64,000 nt of DNA from Streptomyces uncialis (GTDB lineage Bacteria; Actinomycetota; Actinomycetes; Streptomycetales; Streptomycetaceae). Under the pieces are notes generated by a model, which had not been told where the DNA came from, ran no database searches, and worked only from the letters and a program-made list of their open reading frames with translations. Of the stretch, positions 17,408 to 26,975 are shown in pieces. A program made the position numbers and the translations under genes. The stretch spans positions 4,402,001 through 4,466,000 of the forward strand of contig NZ_CP109583.1 in NCBI RefSeq assembly GCF_036250755.1. The letters are read 5' to 3'. The stretch's first letter is position 1. The number at the start of each line of letters is the position of its first letter.

Positions 17408-17613
17408 AGGGCTGGGGCTCAACCCCTCTCCTCGCGCAGCCGCACGGCCACCGAAGGGGGTGGGCGGGAATCTCTGCCCGCAGACTCCGATGCTCTTCAG
17501 CAGGGCAAGGGGGACGTCCGACCGAGCGCGTTGGAGCGAGGACGGAGAATCCCGACCGGCACCGACCCGAACAACCGACCGGACGCGCCCCAAAGGGGCG
17601 CGGGGAACTGCGC
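17408..17613 (+). repeat. Dispersed intergenic repeat, copy A
   Basis: About 206 bp, near-identical over its last 155 bp to copies B (34915-35115) and C (28567-28765, reversed). It contains GGGCGGGAATCTCTGCCCGC (17462-17481, self-complementary ends), a conserved CAGACTCCGATGCTCTTCAG, and ends in the hairpin GCGCCCC-AAA-GGGGCGC plus GGGGAACTGCGC. It lies between convergent genes. Confidence 0.85.
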
Positions 17614-17822
17614 GAAACCACCGAACGACGGCACAGCAACGAAGTACGCCCAGCACAGGAAACCCAGGGGCGCGAGGAACCGCGCACCCCACGAACGACC
17701 CGCACAGGGGCAAGCGCGTCCCGCCGGACAGACCTCGGAAGCGCAAGCGAAGGCGACCCGCGGGGAACCGCGCACCCACCGAACGACCGCACAGGAGCAA
17801 GCGCGCCCACCCGGGAGACCCG
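17614..17822. repeat. Degenerate tail of the repeat array
   Basis: Diverged repeats of the same family: GGGGCGCGAGGAACCGCGC (about 17668) and GCGGGGAACCGCGC (about 17760), interspersed with CGAACGAC-GCACAGG and AAGCGCAAGCGAAGGCGACC units that also occur at about 28490-28520, 28875-28905 and 35240-35265. No gene. Confidence 0.7.
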
Positions 17823-18239
17823 CTACCCGAAAGGCCCCGCGGCGAGCAACGCCTCGACCAGTTCCGCGTCCCGCCCCTGCGAAAGGACCCGTTTCGCCGC
17901 GCCCGGCGTGAGCCACAGCAACCGGTCCACCTCGTCGTTCGCGGCGAAGCGGCCCTCCACCGCCTCGGCGGCCCAGTAGGACACGACCTTGGGCCGCCCC
18001 TCCACCTCGTACCGGACCGTGGGCAGCACGGCCCCGGGCACGCACCCGTACCCCGTCTCCTCCGCGACCTCCCGGACCGCCCCCGCCAGCGCGTCCTCGC
18101 CCCGCTTGAGCTTGCCCTTCGGGTGCGAGAAGTCGTCGTACTTGGGCCGGTGGACGACGCACACCTCGATCCCCCCGCCGGACGGCGCCCGCCGCCACAG
18201 CACGCACCCGGCCGCCCTGATCGTCCCGCTCCCGCTCAT
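17823..18239 (-). CDS. NUDIX hydrolase (MutT-like)
   Basis: A 138-residue hydrolase. The Nudix box is complete (GKLKRGEDALAGAVREVAEE followed by TGYG), giving Mg-dependent pyrophosphatase chemistry on a nucleoside-diphosphate derivative. The start ATG overlaps the TGA of the upstream CHAD gene (ATGA, 18236-18239). The gene is third in the ppk-CHAD-NUDIX operon. The linkage suggests a role in polyphosphate or diphosphate turnover, but the substrate is not shown. Confidence 0.9.
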   Translation of the reverse strand: MSGSGTIRAAGCVLWRRAPSGGGIEVCVVHRPKYDDFSHPKGKLKRGEDALAGAVREVAEETGYGCVPGAVLPTVRYEVEGRPKVVSYWAAEAVEGRFAANDEVDRLLWLTPGAAKRVLSQGRDAELVEALLAAGPFG

Positions 18240-19480
18240 ACCCGTGCCTCCTCACGTACCCAGACGCGCTGGAACGCGTACCGCGCGGCCTCCACCTCGT
18301 GCCGCTGGTCCGCGTGCAGCACCCCGAGCGCGTACGCCGTCGCCGGGGTGATCCTCGGGGTCCGCGCCGCCGCGGACGCCGCCGCCGCGGCCTCGGAGGC
18401 GTCCCGGTGGCGGTCGAGGGCATGACCGGCCGACAGCAGCCGGGCCCCCTCCCCCGCCCCGTCGGGTACCGCGTCCGGCACGGACCGCAGGACCTCGTCC
18501 GCGTACCGGTGCAGCCGCAGCAGCAACCGCACCTGGTGCCAGGGCGCGTCCTGCGGCTGCGGCGCGGGATCGGCGGTGAGCCCGTGCGCGAGGGCCTCCG
18601 CGTTGTACGGGTGCCCGGCCCGCAGCAGCGGCAGCGCCCCGACCGCGTCGAGGAGCCGGGCGCCGGCCTCGGCGGCGAGCGGACCCAGTCCGCTGGGCGG
18701 TCCCGCGGCGGCCCCGGCCAGGGGCACCTCGCTCGCGAGGAGCGCCACGCTGTCCGCGACCGCGTGGAAGCGGGCGGAACCGAGGGCCTGGAGCGCGGCG
18801 GAGTGCGCCCGCGTCCGGGCGAGGTTGAGCTGGCGTTCGAGCAGCGCCCCGGCCTTCGCCGCGCCGAGCGCGAGCGCCCCGGCGGGCTCCACCGACCCGG
18901 CCCGCCCACCGGACCCCTGACCTTGGCCCTGGCCAGGAACCGGAGCCGCAGCCGCAGCCGCAGCCGCAGCCGGAACCGGAACCGGAACCGGACCCGGAAC
19001 AGTCGCCGGAACCTGCGGGGCGGGCGGAACCGGGACCCGGCCCCCGCCCCCTACCGGCACCTGGACCCCACCCTGTACCGGAGCCGGAGCCCCACCCCGT
19101 ACCTGCACCCCGCCCCGTACCGGCACCGGAACCGGCGTCCCCGACAGCCGGGTCAGCGCCGCCAGGAGCCGTTCCAGCCGGTCACCGTACGCGTGCTCGC
19201 GGGCCAGCGTGCCCGACAGCCACGCCAGTTCGGGGCGCAGCGCGTCGGACCACTCCCGGTCGAGCATCGGCCGGAACGTGTGCAGCGTCCCGCTGATCCG
19301 GCGGGCGGACCGCCGTAGCCGGGCCGCCGCGTCCGCCGAGGCGGCACCGCCCCCGGCGGGTCCGGCCTCGCGGTGCAGCCGCAGCGAGCGGAGGAAGTCG
19401 GTCGCGCGGTCCTGGAGATGGACCGCGAGCACGTCCCCCGCCGAGCAGGGCCCCGTGGGTTCATGGTTTCTTCTTGCCAC
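18236..19480 (-). CDS. CHAD domain protein
   Basis: A 414-residue helical CHAD protein; such domains bind polyphosphate through conserved His/Lys/Arg residues. Seen: [20 protein letters not shown] near the N-terminus, [20 protein letters not shown], and a C-terminal half with [19 protein letters not shown]. Residues of about 130-210 are a Pro/Val/Gly/Ala-rich low-complexity linker including nine alanines and a GQGQGQG run, which separates the two helical halves. The GTG at 19478-19480 has GGAGG seven bases upstream and overlaps the 3' end of ppk by 20 bp. It lies between ppk and the NUDIX gene. Confidence 0.88.
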   Translation of the reverse strand: MARRNHEPTGPCSAGDVLAVHLQDRATDFLRSLRLHREAGPAGGGAASADAAARLRRSARRISGTLHTFRPMLDREWSDALRPELAWLSGTLAREHAYGDRLERLLAALTRLSGTPVPVPVRGGVQVRGGAPAPVQGGVQVPVGGGGRVPVPPAPQVPATVPGPVPVPVPAAAAAAAAAPVPGQGQGQGSGGRAGSVEPAGALALGAAKAGALLERQLNLARTRAHSAALQALGSARFHAVADSVALLASEVPLAGAAAGPPSGLGPLAAEAGARLLDAVGALPLLRAGHPYNAEALAHGLTADPAPQPQDAPWHQVRLLLRLHRYADEVLRSVPDAVPDGAGEGARLLSAGHALDRHRDASEAAAAASAAARTPRITPATAYALGVLHADQRHEVEAARYAFQRVWVREEARV

Positions 19481-21803
19481 GCCGGCGCCTCCGGGCGTCA
19501 ATGAGCATCTCCTGTACGTTGCGCAGGGGCTGGCCGTCCGAGTCGGTGGCGTGCCGGGTCCATTCACCGTCCGGGCCCAGATGCCACGAGCTGGTGGCGT
19601 CGGACATCCCGGTCTCCAGGAACCGGTTCAGGGACGCCCGGTGGGCCGGGTCGACCACCCTGACCAGCGCTTCGATCCGGCGGTCGAGGTTGCGGTGCAT
19701 CATGTCGGCGCTGCCGAACCACACCTCCGGCTCACCGCCGTTGCCGAAGGTGAAGACCCGGGAGTGCTCAAGGAAGCGGCCGAGTACGGACCGTACCCGG
19801 ATGTTCTCCGACAGTCCCGGTACGCCGGGGCGCACGGCGCATATGCCGCGCACCCACACGTCGACCGGTACGCCCGCCTGGGACGCGCGGTAGAGGGAGT
19901 CGATGAGCGCCTCGTCCACCATGGAGTTGACCTTGATGCGGACATAGGCGGGGCGGCCGGCCTTGTGGTGCTGGACCTCCTTGTTGATCCGGGAGATGAG
20001 GCCGTCGCGCAGCGACTTGGGGGCGACGAGGAGCCTGCGGTACGTCTCCCGGCGGGAGTAGCCGGACAGCCGGTTGAAGAGGTCGGAGAGGTCCGCGCCG
20101 ACCTGGGAGTCGGCGGTCAGCAGTCCCAGGTCCTCGTACAGCCGGGCGGTCTTGGGGTGGTAGTTGCCGGTGCCGACGTGCGAGTAGCGGCGCAGGGTGT
20201 CGCCCTCCTGGCGGACCACCAGGGACAGCTTGCAGTGGGTCTTCAGCCCGACGAGCCCGTACACCACATGGCAGCCGGACTCCTCCAGCTTGCGGGCCCA
20301 CTTGATGTTGGCCTGCTCGTCGAAGCGGGCCTTGATCTCGACCAGGACGAGGACCTGTTTGCCGGACTCGGCCGCGTCTATGAGGGCGTCGACGATCGGG
20401 GAGTCACCGGAGGTGCGGTACAGGGTCTGCTTGATGGCGAGGACGCCCGGGTCGGCCGCGGCCTGTTCCAGGAACGCCTGGACGGAGGTGGAGAAGCTGT
20501 CGTAGGGGTGGTGCAGCAGCACGTCGCGTTCCCGCAGCGCGGCGAATATGTCCGGCGCGGACGCGGACTCGACCTCGGCCAGTTCGCGGTGGGTGCCCGC
20601 GATGAACTTCTGGTACTTGAGCTCCGGGCGGTCGAGCGAGGAGATCCCGAACAGCCCGGTCAGGTCCAGCGGGCCGGGCAGCGGGTACACCTCCGCCTCG
20701 CTGATCTTCAGCTCGCGCACCAGCAGGTCGAGGACGTACCGGTCGATGGACTCCTCGACCTCCAGCCGCACCGGGGGACCGAAGCGGCGGCGCATGAGTT
20801 CCTTCTCCAGGGCCTGGAGAAGGTTCTCCGCGTCGTCCTCCTCGACCTCCAGGTCCTCGTTGCGGGTGAGCCGGAACATATGGTGCTCCAGCACCTCCAT
20901 GCCCGGGAACAGCTCCTCCAGATGCGCGGCGATGACGTCCTCGATGGGCACGTACCGCGACGGGGACGCCTCCAGGAACCGGGACAGCAGCGGCGGGACC
21001 TTGACCCGCGCGAAGTGCCGGTGCCCGCTGACCGGGTTGCGGACGACGACCGCGAGGTTCAGCGACAGACCCGAGATGTACGGGAAGGGGTGCGCGGGGT
21101 CCACGGCGAGCGGGGTCAGCACGGGGAAGATCTGGTGCCGGAACAGGGTGAACAGGCGGGCCTGTTCCTTGTCGGTCAGCTCGTCCCAGCGGACCAGGTG
21201 GATGTCCTGTTCGGCGAGGGCCGGGGCCACGTCCTCCTGGTAGCAGGCGGCGTGCCGGGCCATGAGCTCCCTGGAGCGCGCCCATATCATCTCCAGCACC
21301 TCGCGGGGCTGGAGTCCGGACGCGGACCGGGTGGCGACCCCGGTGGCGATGCGCCGCTTCAGTCCGGCGACCCGGACCATGAAGAACTCGTCCAGGTTGC
21401 TGGCGAAGATCGCGAGGAAGTTGGCCCGCTCCAGCAGGGGCGTGGCCGGGTCCTCGGCGAGTTCGAGCACCCGTTCGTTGAACGCGAGCCAGCTGCGCTC
21501 CCGGTCCAGGAAGCGGCCCTGGGGGAGTGTGGCGCCCTCGGTGTCGTCCTCGTAGGCGTCGAGGTCGGCGTCTATGTCCGGTTCCAGATCGGAGACCACC
21601 GCCGAGACGGTGTGCGGGCGGTGCGCGGCGATCGACCCCACGGAGGGCTGCGCGTGCTGGACCTTGGCCTGGGCGTCTGGCTGACTCATGTCCCCATTCT
21701 TCCGCCTCACCGGACGAACAGGCGCGTCGGAGCGCGCGGGCGGGAGCGCGGGTACGGGTCCGGGCGTCCCGTTCACCACCGGACCGGGGGCGGGGGGCTG
21801 CAT
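19461..21803 (-). CDS. ppk: Polyphosphate kinase 1
   Basis: A 780-residue polyphosphate kinase, which reversibly transfers the gamma phosphate of ATP onto polyphosphate. The PPK1 core is plain: [80 protein letters not shown], the histidine-containing [19 protein letters not shown], and [20 protein letters not shown]. The first ATG (21803) gives a disordered 38-residue leader; ATG 21689 ([11 protein letters not shown]) is an alternative start. It heads the operon with the CHAD and NUDIX genes. No convincing PHO box was found upstream. Confidence 0.93.
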   Translation of the reverse strand: MQPPAPGPVVNGTPGPVPALPPARSDAPVRPVRRKNGDMSQPDAQAKVQHAQPSVGSIAAHRPHTVSAVVSDLEPDIDADLDAYEDDTEGATLPQGRFLDRERSWLAFNERVLELAEDPATPLLERANFLAIFASNLDEFFMVRVAGLKRRIATGVATRSASGLQPREVLEMIWARSRELMARHAACYQEDVAPALAEQDIHLVRWDELTDKEQARLFTLFRHQIFPVLTPLAVDPAHPFPYISGLSLNLAVVVRNPVSGHRHFARVKVPPLLSRFLEASPSRYVPIEDVIAAHLEELFPGMEVLEHHMFRLTRNEDLEVEEDDAENLLQALEKELMRRRFGPPVRLEVEESIDRYVLDLLVRELKISEAEVYPLPGPLDLTGLFGISSLDRPELKYQKFIAGTHRELAEVESASAPDIFAALRERDVLLHHPYDSFSTSVQAFLEQAAADPGVLAIKQTLYRTSGDSPIVDALIDAAESGKQVLVLVEIKARFDEQANIKWARKLEESGCHVVYGLVGLKTHCKLSLVVRQEGDTLRRYSHVGTGNYHPKTARLYEDLGLLTADSQVGADLSDLFNRLSGYSRRETYRRLLVAPKSLRDGLISRINKEVQHHKAGRPAYVRIKVNSMVDEALIDSLYRASQAGVPVDVWVRGICAVRPGVPGLSENIRVRSVLGRFLEHSRVFTFGNGGEPEVWFGSADMMHRNLDRRIEALVRVVDPAHRASLNRFLETGMSDATSSWHLGPDGEWTRHATDSDGQPLRNVQEMLIDARRRRRGKKKP

Positions 21804-21981
21804 GGGGCGAGCCTCGCAAGGCCGTCTGAATCACCGGTTACGGGGACATGACGCTCAGGAGACAGCGCGAGGCGGCCCCCGGGGGTCCCGGGTGCCCGCG
21901 GGCACCCGCCAAGGGGGTCCGCACCCTGCGATACGTACGCCCGTTCGGATTACCCGCGACGCCTCGCGCGTCGGCGCGGAC

Positions 21982-22053
21982 GGTACGGGTACGGGTACGG
22001 GTACGGGTACGGGTACGGGTACGGGTACGGGTACGGGTACGGGTACGGGTACG
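21982..22053. repeat. Hexanucleotide microsatellite (GGTACG)12
   Basis: Twelve perfect tandem GGTACG units with no interruption, about 180 bp upstream of the ppk start and downstream of the ABC permease gene. The rest of the interval 21804-22280 holds the hairpins listed separately and no gene. Confidence 0.95.
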
Positions 22054-22083
22054 GCGCACCGGTCCGGGTCCGGACACACGTAC

Positions 22084-22110
22084 GGGGCGGGACAACCGCT
22101 GTCCCGCCCC
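22084..22110 (-). terminator. Hairpin terminator in the permease-ppk gap
   Basis: Perfect 11-bp stem GGGGCGGGACA (22084-22094) with TGTCCCGCCCC (22100-22110) and a 5-nt loop. It would terminate transcription leaving the ABC operon on the minus strand. Confidence 0.75.
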
Positions 22111-22179
22111 GCCCCCCGTTGCGCCTTCCCCCTCCCCGGCGCACCCCCCGCACACCCCCGACACGCCCCGCGGCCCCGT

Positions 22180-22219
22180 GGGCCTGGTCAGTGGCCCCCG
22201 CGAGCCTGGTCAGTGGCTC
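22180..22219. other. Twin small hairpins with identical loops
   Basis: GGGCC-TGGTCAGT-GGCCC (22180-22197) and GAGCC-TGGTCAGT-GGCTC (22202-22219). The 8-nt loops are identical while the second base pair of the stem differs by a compensatory exchange (G-C versus A-T). Confidence 0.7.
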
Positions 22220-22280
22220 TCAGCCGGAGTGGCGGGGTGCGCCGGGGTGTCCGGGTGCGCCGGGATTCCGCCCGGGTGCG

Positions 22281-23327
22281 TCAGGGGGCGACCCGGCGCA
22301 GCACGCGGTACGCGGCGAACACCACGACGGCGGTGAGCGCCAGGACCAACCCGGTCTCCACCAGCTGGAGAGGCCAGAAGTGGGTCGGGGGGTGGTACTC
22401 GACCCAGCCCCCGGTGACGTTGTTGTCGGCGAGGCACTTCCGGTATTCCGCCTCCTGGTAGTAGCCGCTCGGCATGCAGAAGTCGGACGGCTTGCGGTCC
22501 CCGGAGGCGGTGAGCAGCCCGGAGTCCACATCGCTGGAGTGGTTCGGGAGCGTGGCCCCCTGCTTGCCCTGCCACTCCTGGGACACGGTCGGCCAGAGGC
22601 TGAACCGCACCTGCTGCGTGGCGCCGAGCACCGCACCCGTGGCCAGCAGCCCGAGGGACATCGCCATCAGCACCCGGCGGACGAGGAGCCCGGCGAGCGC
22701 GCCGAGCGCGACGGCGAGCAGCGCGTACGCCGTGAGCGCGGGGCCCAGCGCGCGGAACACGCCGTCCTGGTCCCACATGATCATCAGGTCCCCGTGCGTC
22801 TCCCAGACCAGCCGGTAGAGCGCGGTGACGGCGACGGCCGTCCCGGCGGCGACCGCGCCGCCCACGACGAGCCGTGCGGTCAGCCAGGACGCCGGTGACT
22901 GCGACTGGGTCCAGGCCATCCGGTACGTACCGGATTCCAGCTCCCGGGCGACGAGCGGTCCGGCCGCGAAGAGCACGGCCAGCACCACGGGCAGGAGCAG
23001 CCACATACGGGGCTCGTTGCCGAGCATCCTGTACCAGGAATCGGCCTCGATGTAGCCGTAGGAGTTCCGAAAGCACTCGATGTCGATCCGGATGTCGCCA
23101 CGTGCGTCACGGCATTCGTCCCGGTCGGAGGCGAACCGCCACCACAGGTACACACCGATCACGAAAGCGGCGGCGAGCGCCACCAGCGCGGCGAGGAACC
23201 GCAGACCGCGCCGGTGCAGCCGCAGGACCGTCCGGTACGCGGCGGCGGGGCGGACCTCGCCTGCGGAGCCGTTCGGCGTCCCGTCACCGGCGGCGCGCCC
23301 GGCGGGGCTCAGTACGGGGGCGCTCAC
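22281..23327 (-). CDS. ABC transporter permease
   Basis: A 348-residue integral membrane protein. Hydrophobic segments appear at about 42-62, 112-132 (LLLPVVLAVLFAAGPLVARE), 155-178, 200-240 (ALTAYALLAVALGALAGLLV) and 315-340, matching the ABC-2 type permease topology with one periplasmic loop rich in Cys (CMPSGYYQEAEYRKCLADN). The GTG at 23325-23327 overlaps the TGA of the ATPase gene by four bases. It probably works with that ATPase as an exporter; the substrate is unknown. Confidence 0.85.
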   Translation of the reverse strand: MSAPVLSPAGRAAGDGTPNGSAGEVRPAAAYRTVLRLHRRGLRFLAALVALAAAFVIGVYLWWRFASDRDECRDARGDIRIDIECFRNSYGYIEADSWYRMLGNEPRMWLLLPVVLAVLFAAGPLVARELESGTYRMAWTQSQSPASWLTARLVVGGAVAAGTAVAVTALYRLVWETHGDLMIMWDQDGVFRALGPALTAYALLAVALGALAGLLVRRVLMAMSLGLLATGAVLGATQQVRFSLWPTVSQEWQGKQGATLPNHSSDVDSGLLTASGDRKPSDFCMPSGYYQEAEYRKCLADNNVTGGWVEYHPPTHFWPLQLVETGLVLALTAVVVFAAYRVLRRVAP

Positions 23328-24271
23328 GCGGCCACCTCCGTACGGTCGCGGCCGGACGGGGACGCGCTCGGGGTGAGCAGCGCCGGGGCGCCCGGCGAGC
23401 GCAGATGGGCGAGCAACACATCCTCCAGACTCGGTTCGGTGAGCTCCCAGCCGGGTTCGACCGGGCCTTCGGGGCGGATCAGCGCGGTGACGCCCCGGCC
23501 GCTGGCGCGGGACTCCACGACGGTGTGCGCGTCCAGGTCCGCGAGGGTGCCGCGTCCGGTGACATGCGTGTGGGCGGCGACCAGGTCGTCGATGCCGCCG
23601 CCGAGCCGGATACTGCCGTCGCTGACGAGCAGCAGGAAGTCGCAGGAGGTGGCCAGCTCGCCGAGGATGTGCGAGGACATCACGACGGTGGTGCCGTGCT
23701 CCTCGGCCTCCGCGAGGAGGGTGCCCATGAGCTGGTGGCGGGCGAGCGGGTCGAGGTCGGCCATCGGCTCGTCCAGGAGCAGCAGCTCGGGCCGCTTGCC
23801 GAGGGCGAGGGCCAGGGCGACCCGGGTGCGCTGGCCGCCGGAGAGCCTGCCGACGCGGGCCCCGGTGGGCAGGGCGCCGTCCCCGACGATCCGCCGGGCG
23901 AGGGACTCGTTCCAGCGGCCGGGGTTCAGCCCGGCGCCCATGCGCAGGGTCTCCCCCACGGTCAGCCCCAGGTACAGCGGCTTCTCCTGGGCGACGTACG
24001 CGATCCGCGGGCGGGTCGACCCCGGCTCGGCGCCCAGCACGGACAGGGAGCCCTCGGTGGGGTGGGCGAGCCCGGCGGCGAGCGCGAGCAGGGTGCTCTT
24101 GCCCGCGCCGTTCGGGCCGACCATGGCGCAGACCCGGCCCACGGGCAGCCGGAAGCCGCAGCCGCGCAGCGCCCAGCCGTCCCCGCCGTCGACCGCCCGG
24201 GAGCGGGTACGCAGGCGGGTGCGGCCGTAGCGCTTGCCCAGGCCGGCCGCCTCGATGGCGGTGTCGGTCAT
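23324..24271 (-). CDS. ABC transporter ATP-binding protein
   Basis: A 315-residue ABC ATPase. Walker A VGPNGAGKSTLLALAAGLAH, Q-loop YVAQEKPLYLGLTVGETLRM, signature LSGGQRTRVALALALGKRPE, Walker B LLLLDEPMADLDPLARHQLM and the H-switch VVMSSHILGELATSCD. The ATG at 24269-24271 overlaps the TGA of the GntR gene (ATGA). It pairs with the downstream permease in a YtrA-type operon and so is probably an exporter of a cell-envelope-active compound or peptide (inference from operon type). Confidence 0.93.
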   Translation of the reverse strand: MTDTAIEAAGLGKRYGRTRLRTRSRAVDGGDGWALRGCGFRLPVGRVCAMVGPNGAGKSTLLALAAGLAHPTEGSLSVLGAEPGSTRPRIAYVAQEKPLYLGLTVGETLRMGAGLNPGRWNESLARRIVGDGALPTGARVGRLSGGQRTRVALALALGKRPELLLLDEPMADLDPLARHQLMGTLLAEAEEHGTTVVMSSHILGELATSCDFLLLVSDGSIRLGGGIDDLVAAHTHVTGRGTLADLDAHTVVESRASGRGVTALIRPEGPVEPGWELTEPSLEDVLLAHLRSPGAPALLTPSASPSGRDRTEVAA

Positions 24272-24720
24272 GCGGTGTCCCCCTTGAGAAGCCGTCCCTC
24301 GTCGGACGGATCGGTCGGTCGTGATGCCGTCGGCCCGGGGCCGGCGGGGTTCCAGTGCTCGTCCAGGACCGAGGTGAGGAGCGCGGCGGCGTCCTCGCGG
24401 TCGAGTCCGGCGGCGCGGGCGCGGTCCGCCCAGGCGGAGAGTTCGGCCCGCAGCGGTGAGTCGGCGGCCGTGGCGCCGAGGGTGCGCTGGACGAAGGTGC
24501 CGAGGCCCCGGCGGGCCTCGACCAGTCCCTCGCGCTCCAGTTCCCGGTACGCCTTGAGCACGGTGTTCGGGTTGACGGCCGTGACCTGGACAACCTCGCG
24601 GGCGGTGGGCAGCCGGTCGCCCGGTTCGAGCAGTCCGAGCCGCAGGGCCTGTTTGGTCTGCTGGACGATCTGGAGGTAGGTGGCGACGCCGCTGCGCCGG
24701 TCGATCCGGTACTCGACCAC
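24268..24720 (-). CDS. GntR/YtrA-type regulator of the ABC operon
   Basis: A 150-residue protein. A winged-helix GntR domain (YLQIVQQTKQALRLGLLEPG, then DRLPTAREVVQVTAVNPNTV, LKAYRELEREGLVEARRGLG) is followed by a short helical tail, with no large effector domain, as in the YtrA subfamily. The GTG at 24718-24720 (MVEYRIDRRSGV) is chosen because the family commonly begins there; an in-frame GTG at 24741 lies inside the palindrome. It is first gene of the operon and probably represses it. Confidence 0.88.
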   Translation of the reverse strand: MVEYRIDRRSGVATYLQIVQQTKQALRLGLLEPGDRLPTAREVVQVTAVNPNTVLKAYRELEREGLVEARRGLGTFVQRTLGATAADSPLRAELSAWADRARAAGLDREDAAALLTSVLDEHWNPAGPGPTASRPTDPSDEGRLLKGDTA

Positions 24721-24729
24721 TTCGGACAA

Positions 24730-24763
24730 CCACCCTTTCACTAATTGAGTAGTGAAAGGGTGG
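24730..24763. promoter_or_regulatory. 14-bp perfect palindrome, likely GntR operator
   Basis: CCACCCTTTCACTA (24730-24743) and TAGTGAAAGGGTGG (24750-24763) are perfect inverted repeats separated by ATTGAG. The palindrome lies 9 bp upstream of the regulator start and is A/T-richer than the surroundings. Both size and position fit an autoregulatory GntR/YtrA operator. Confidence 0.85.
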
Positions 24764-24940
24764 TGCAAGGCGGCCCGGTTCGTCAAGCCGAATCCAGGAA
24801 CACCCACCTGACCTGCGCGAACACCGACCGCCCCGCCCTGCCGACCCACCCCTGCGCCGCGCCCTTATATCGGGCATACGAGGTTCTGTCGGGCTTCTCA
24901 GCTCCTCCTCAGCCCGCTCTCATCCGGGCCGGACACGCTC

Positions 24941-26182
24941 ATGGACATGACGGAGAGCCCCCGCCGCGACGGCGGTCACCCCGAGCGCGACGACATCCAG
25001 CGGGACGATCTCCCGCGCGACGACTTCTCCCGCGACGACTTCCCCCGGTACGCCGCACCGGCGGGCCACGCCCCGACCGAAGACACCCCGGTGAGCGGCA
25101 CCCCAGCAGACGGGGTCGCGGCGGGCGGGGTCCCGGCGGGCGAGTTCGCGGCAGGCGGCACCCCAGCAGGCGGGGTCATGGCGGGCGAGTTCGCGGACCC
25201 GGGCGGGCAGCCCCCGGCGGCGCACACGCCGGGCGCGCACCACCCGCCGCCCCCGTACGCGCCGCCCGCGCATCCCGCGCCCCCCGTGATCCCTCCGACG
25301 GCACACCGCAGGCGCACCAGGCGCCCCGTCGCGCTGCTGGCGGCGGTGGCGATCGTCGCCGCCGCCGTGGGCGGCGGCACCGCGTACGGCATCCAGGAAC
25401 TGACGACGGAGGCGTCCGCGAGCGCGCCCGCCGCGGTGAGCCCGGTGTCGGCGGGCAACCGGGGCACGGTCGCCGGGGTCGCCGAGGCGGTCACCCCCAG
25501 CACCGTCGAGATCAAGGCGGCGACCGGCGCGGGCGCCTCCACCGGCTCGGGGGTGATCCTCACGTCCGACGGCGAGGTCGTCACCAACAGCCATGTGCTC
25601 GGCGGCGCGGACACGGTCCAGGTCACGACCAGCGACCGCAAGAAGTACACCGCCGATGTGATCGGCACCGACAGCAAGAAGGACCTCGCGCTGATCAAGC
25701 TGCGCGACGCGTCCGGGCTGAAGGCGGCGACGCTCGGCGACTCGGAGCGGGTCCGGGTCGGCCAGGAGGTCGTCGCGATCGGCTCGCCCGGCGGGCTGAC
25801 CGGCACGGTGACCAGCGGGATCGTCTCCGCGCTCGACCGCGACGTCACGGTCGCCGCCGAACAGGACCAGCAGGGACAGCAGGGCCGCCAGGGCCAGCAG
25901 GGGCAGCCCGGTGACTGGCCCTTCGAGTTCGGGGGCCGTGAGTTCAACGGCGACACCGGCCCGTCCACCACCACGTACCAGGCGATCCAGACCGACGCCT
26001 CGCTGAACCCGGGCAACTCCGGCGGCGCGCTCATCGATATGAACGGCGCCGTCATCGGCATCAACTCGGCCATGTACAGCGCGAGTTCCGCCGAGGCGGG
26101 CAGTGTGGGCCTCGGCTTCGCCATCCCGGTGAACACCCTGAAGGCGGACCTTTCCGCGCTGCGCGCCGGGGCGGACGGCTGA
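24941..26182 (+). CDS. HtrA/DegP-like membrane-anchored serine protease
   Basis: A 413-residue protein. The first 120 residues are charged and Pro/Gly/Ala-rich, then one transmembrane helix (about 128-148, [18 protein letters not shown]) places the protease outside the cell. The trypsin-like domain has [10 protein letters not shown] (His), [10 protein letters not shown] (Asp) and [14 protein letters not shown] (Ser). A Gln/Gly-rich insertion ([20 protein letters not shown]) lies before the serine. The chain ends after the catalytic domain, so the usual PDZ domain is absent. A second ATG six bases downstream is possible. Adjacent MprAB-like genes suggest envelope-stress control. Confidence 0.85.
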   Translation: MDMTESPRRDGGHPERDDIQRDDLPRDDFSRDDFPRYAAPAGHAPTEDTPVSGTPADGVAAGGVPAGEFAAGGTPAGGVMAGEFADPGGQPPAAHTPGAHHPPPPYAPPAHPAPPVIPPTAHRRRTRRPVALLAAVAIVAAAVGGGTAYGIQELTTEASASAPAAVSPVSAGNRGTVAGVAEAVTPSTVEIKAATGAGASTGSGVILTSDGEVVTNSHVLGGADTVQVTTSDRKKYTADVIGTDSKKDLALIKLRDASGLKAATLGDSERVRVGQEVVAIGSPGGLTGTVTSGIVSALDRDVTVAAEQDQQGQQGRQGQQGQPGDWPFEFGGREFNGDTGPSTTTYQAIQTDASLNPGNSGGALIDMNGAVIGINSAMYSASSAEAGSVGLGFAIPVNTLKADLSALRAGADG

Positions 26183-26237
26183 CCGGGCCCGTACGGTACC
26201 CCCGAAGCCACCCGTCCTCATCCCGGGAGACCCGCCG

Positions 26238-26975
26238 ATGACCACCGCCCCCGACGGCGACCAGCAGCGCATCCTGATCGTCGACGACGAGCCCGCGGTA
26301 CGTGAGGCCCTCCGTCGCTCACTCGCCTTCGAGGGGTACGCCACCGAGGTCGCCGTCGATGGGGCGGACGCCCTGGAGAAGGCCGCGGCCACCCGCCCCG
26401 ACCTGATCATCCTGGACATCCAGATGCCCCGGATGGACGGGCTGACGGCGGCCCGCCGGGTCCGCGCCTCCGGCAGCCTGGTGCCGATCCTGATGCTGAC
26501 CGCCCGGGACACCGTCGGCGACCGTGTCACCGGCCTCGACGCGGGCGCCGACGACTACCTCGTCAAGCCGTTCGAACTGGACGAGCTGTTCGCGCGGCTG
26601 CGGGCCCTGCTGCGGCGCAGCTCGTACGCCGCCACCGCCGGACAGGCCGAGGAGGGCGACATCCTCGCCTTCGGGGACCTCCGGATGGACCTGGCCACCC
26701 GTGAGGTGCACCGGGGCGCGCGGCCCGTGGAGCTGACGCGCACCGAGTTCACCCTGCTGGAGATGTTCCTCGCGCACCCCCGCCAGGTCCTCACCCGCGA
26801 ACAGATCCTCAAGGCGGTGTGGGGCTTCGACTTCGAACCCACCTCCAACTCCCTCGACGTGTACGTGATGTACCTGCGCCGCAAGACCGAGGCGGGCGGC
26901 GAACCGCGCCTCGTGCACACCGTGCGGGGCGTGGGCTACGTGCTGCGCCCCGGCGGACCGGACGGCACCCCGTGA
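26238..26975 (+). CDS. OmpR-family response regulator (MprA-like)
   Basis: A 245-residue regulator. The receiver domain has the acidic pair at Asp16/17 ([20 protein letters not shown]), phospho-acceptor Asp60 in [13 protein letters not shown], and a K-containing [15 protein letters not shown]. The C-terminal winged helix includes [20 protein letters not shown] and a [14 protein letters not shown] ending. The stop overlaps the histidine kinase start by four bases. The ATG at 26238 has CGGGAGACC upstream. By analogy with mycobacterial MprA it may control the neighbouring protease (inference). Confidence 0.92.
   Translation: MTTAPDGDQQRILIVDDEPAVREALRRSLAFEGYATEVAVDGADALEKAAATRPDLIILDIQMPRMDGLTAARRVRASGSLVPILMLTARDTVGDRVTGLDAGADDYLVKPFELDELFARLRALLRRSSYAATAGQAEEGDILAFGDLRMDLATREVHRGARPVELTRTEFTLLEMFLAHPRQVLTREQILKAVWGFDFEPTSNSLDVYVMYLRRKTEAGGEPRLVHTVRGVGYVLRPGGPDGTP

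Noticed and set aside
19209..21851. Long plus-strand open frame opposite ppk
   Set aside because: Shadow of ppk; no motif and atypical composition.
21689..22280. PHO box for ppk
   Set aside because: Only a single GTTCACC-like half-site was seen near 21771, without the expected 11-bp direct repeat.
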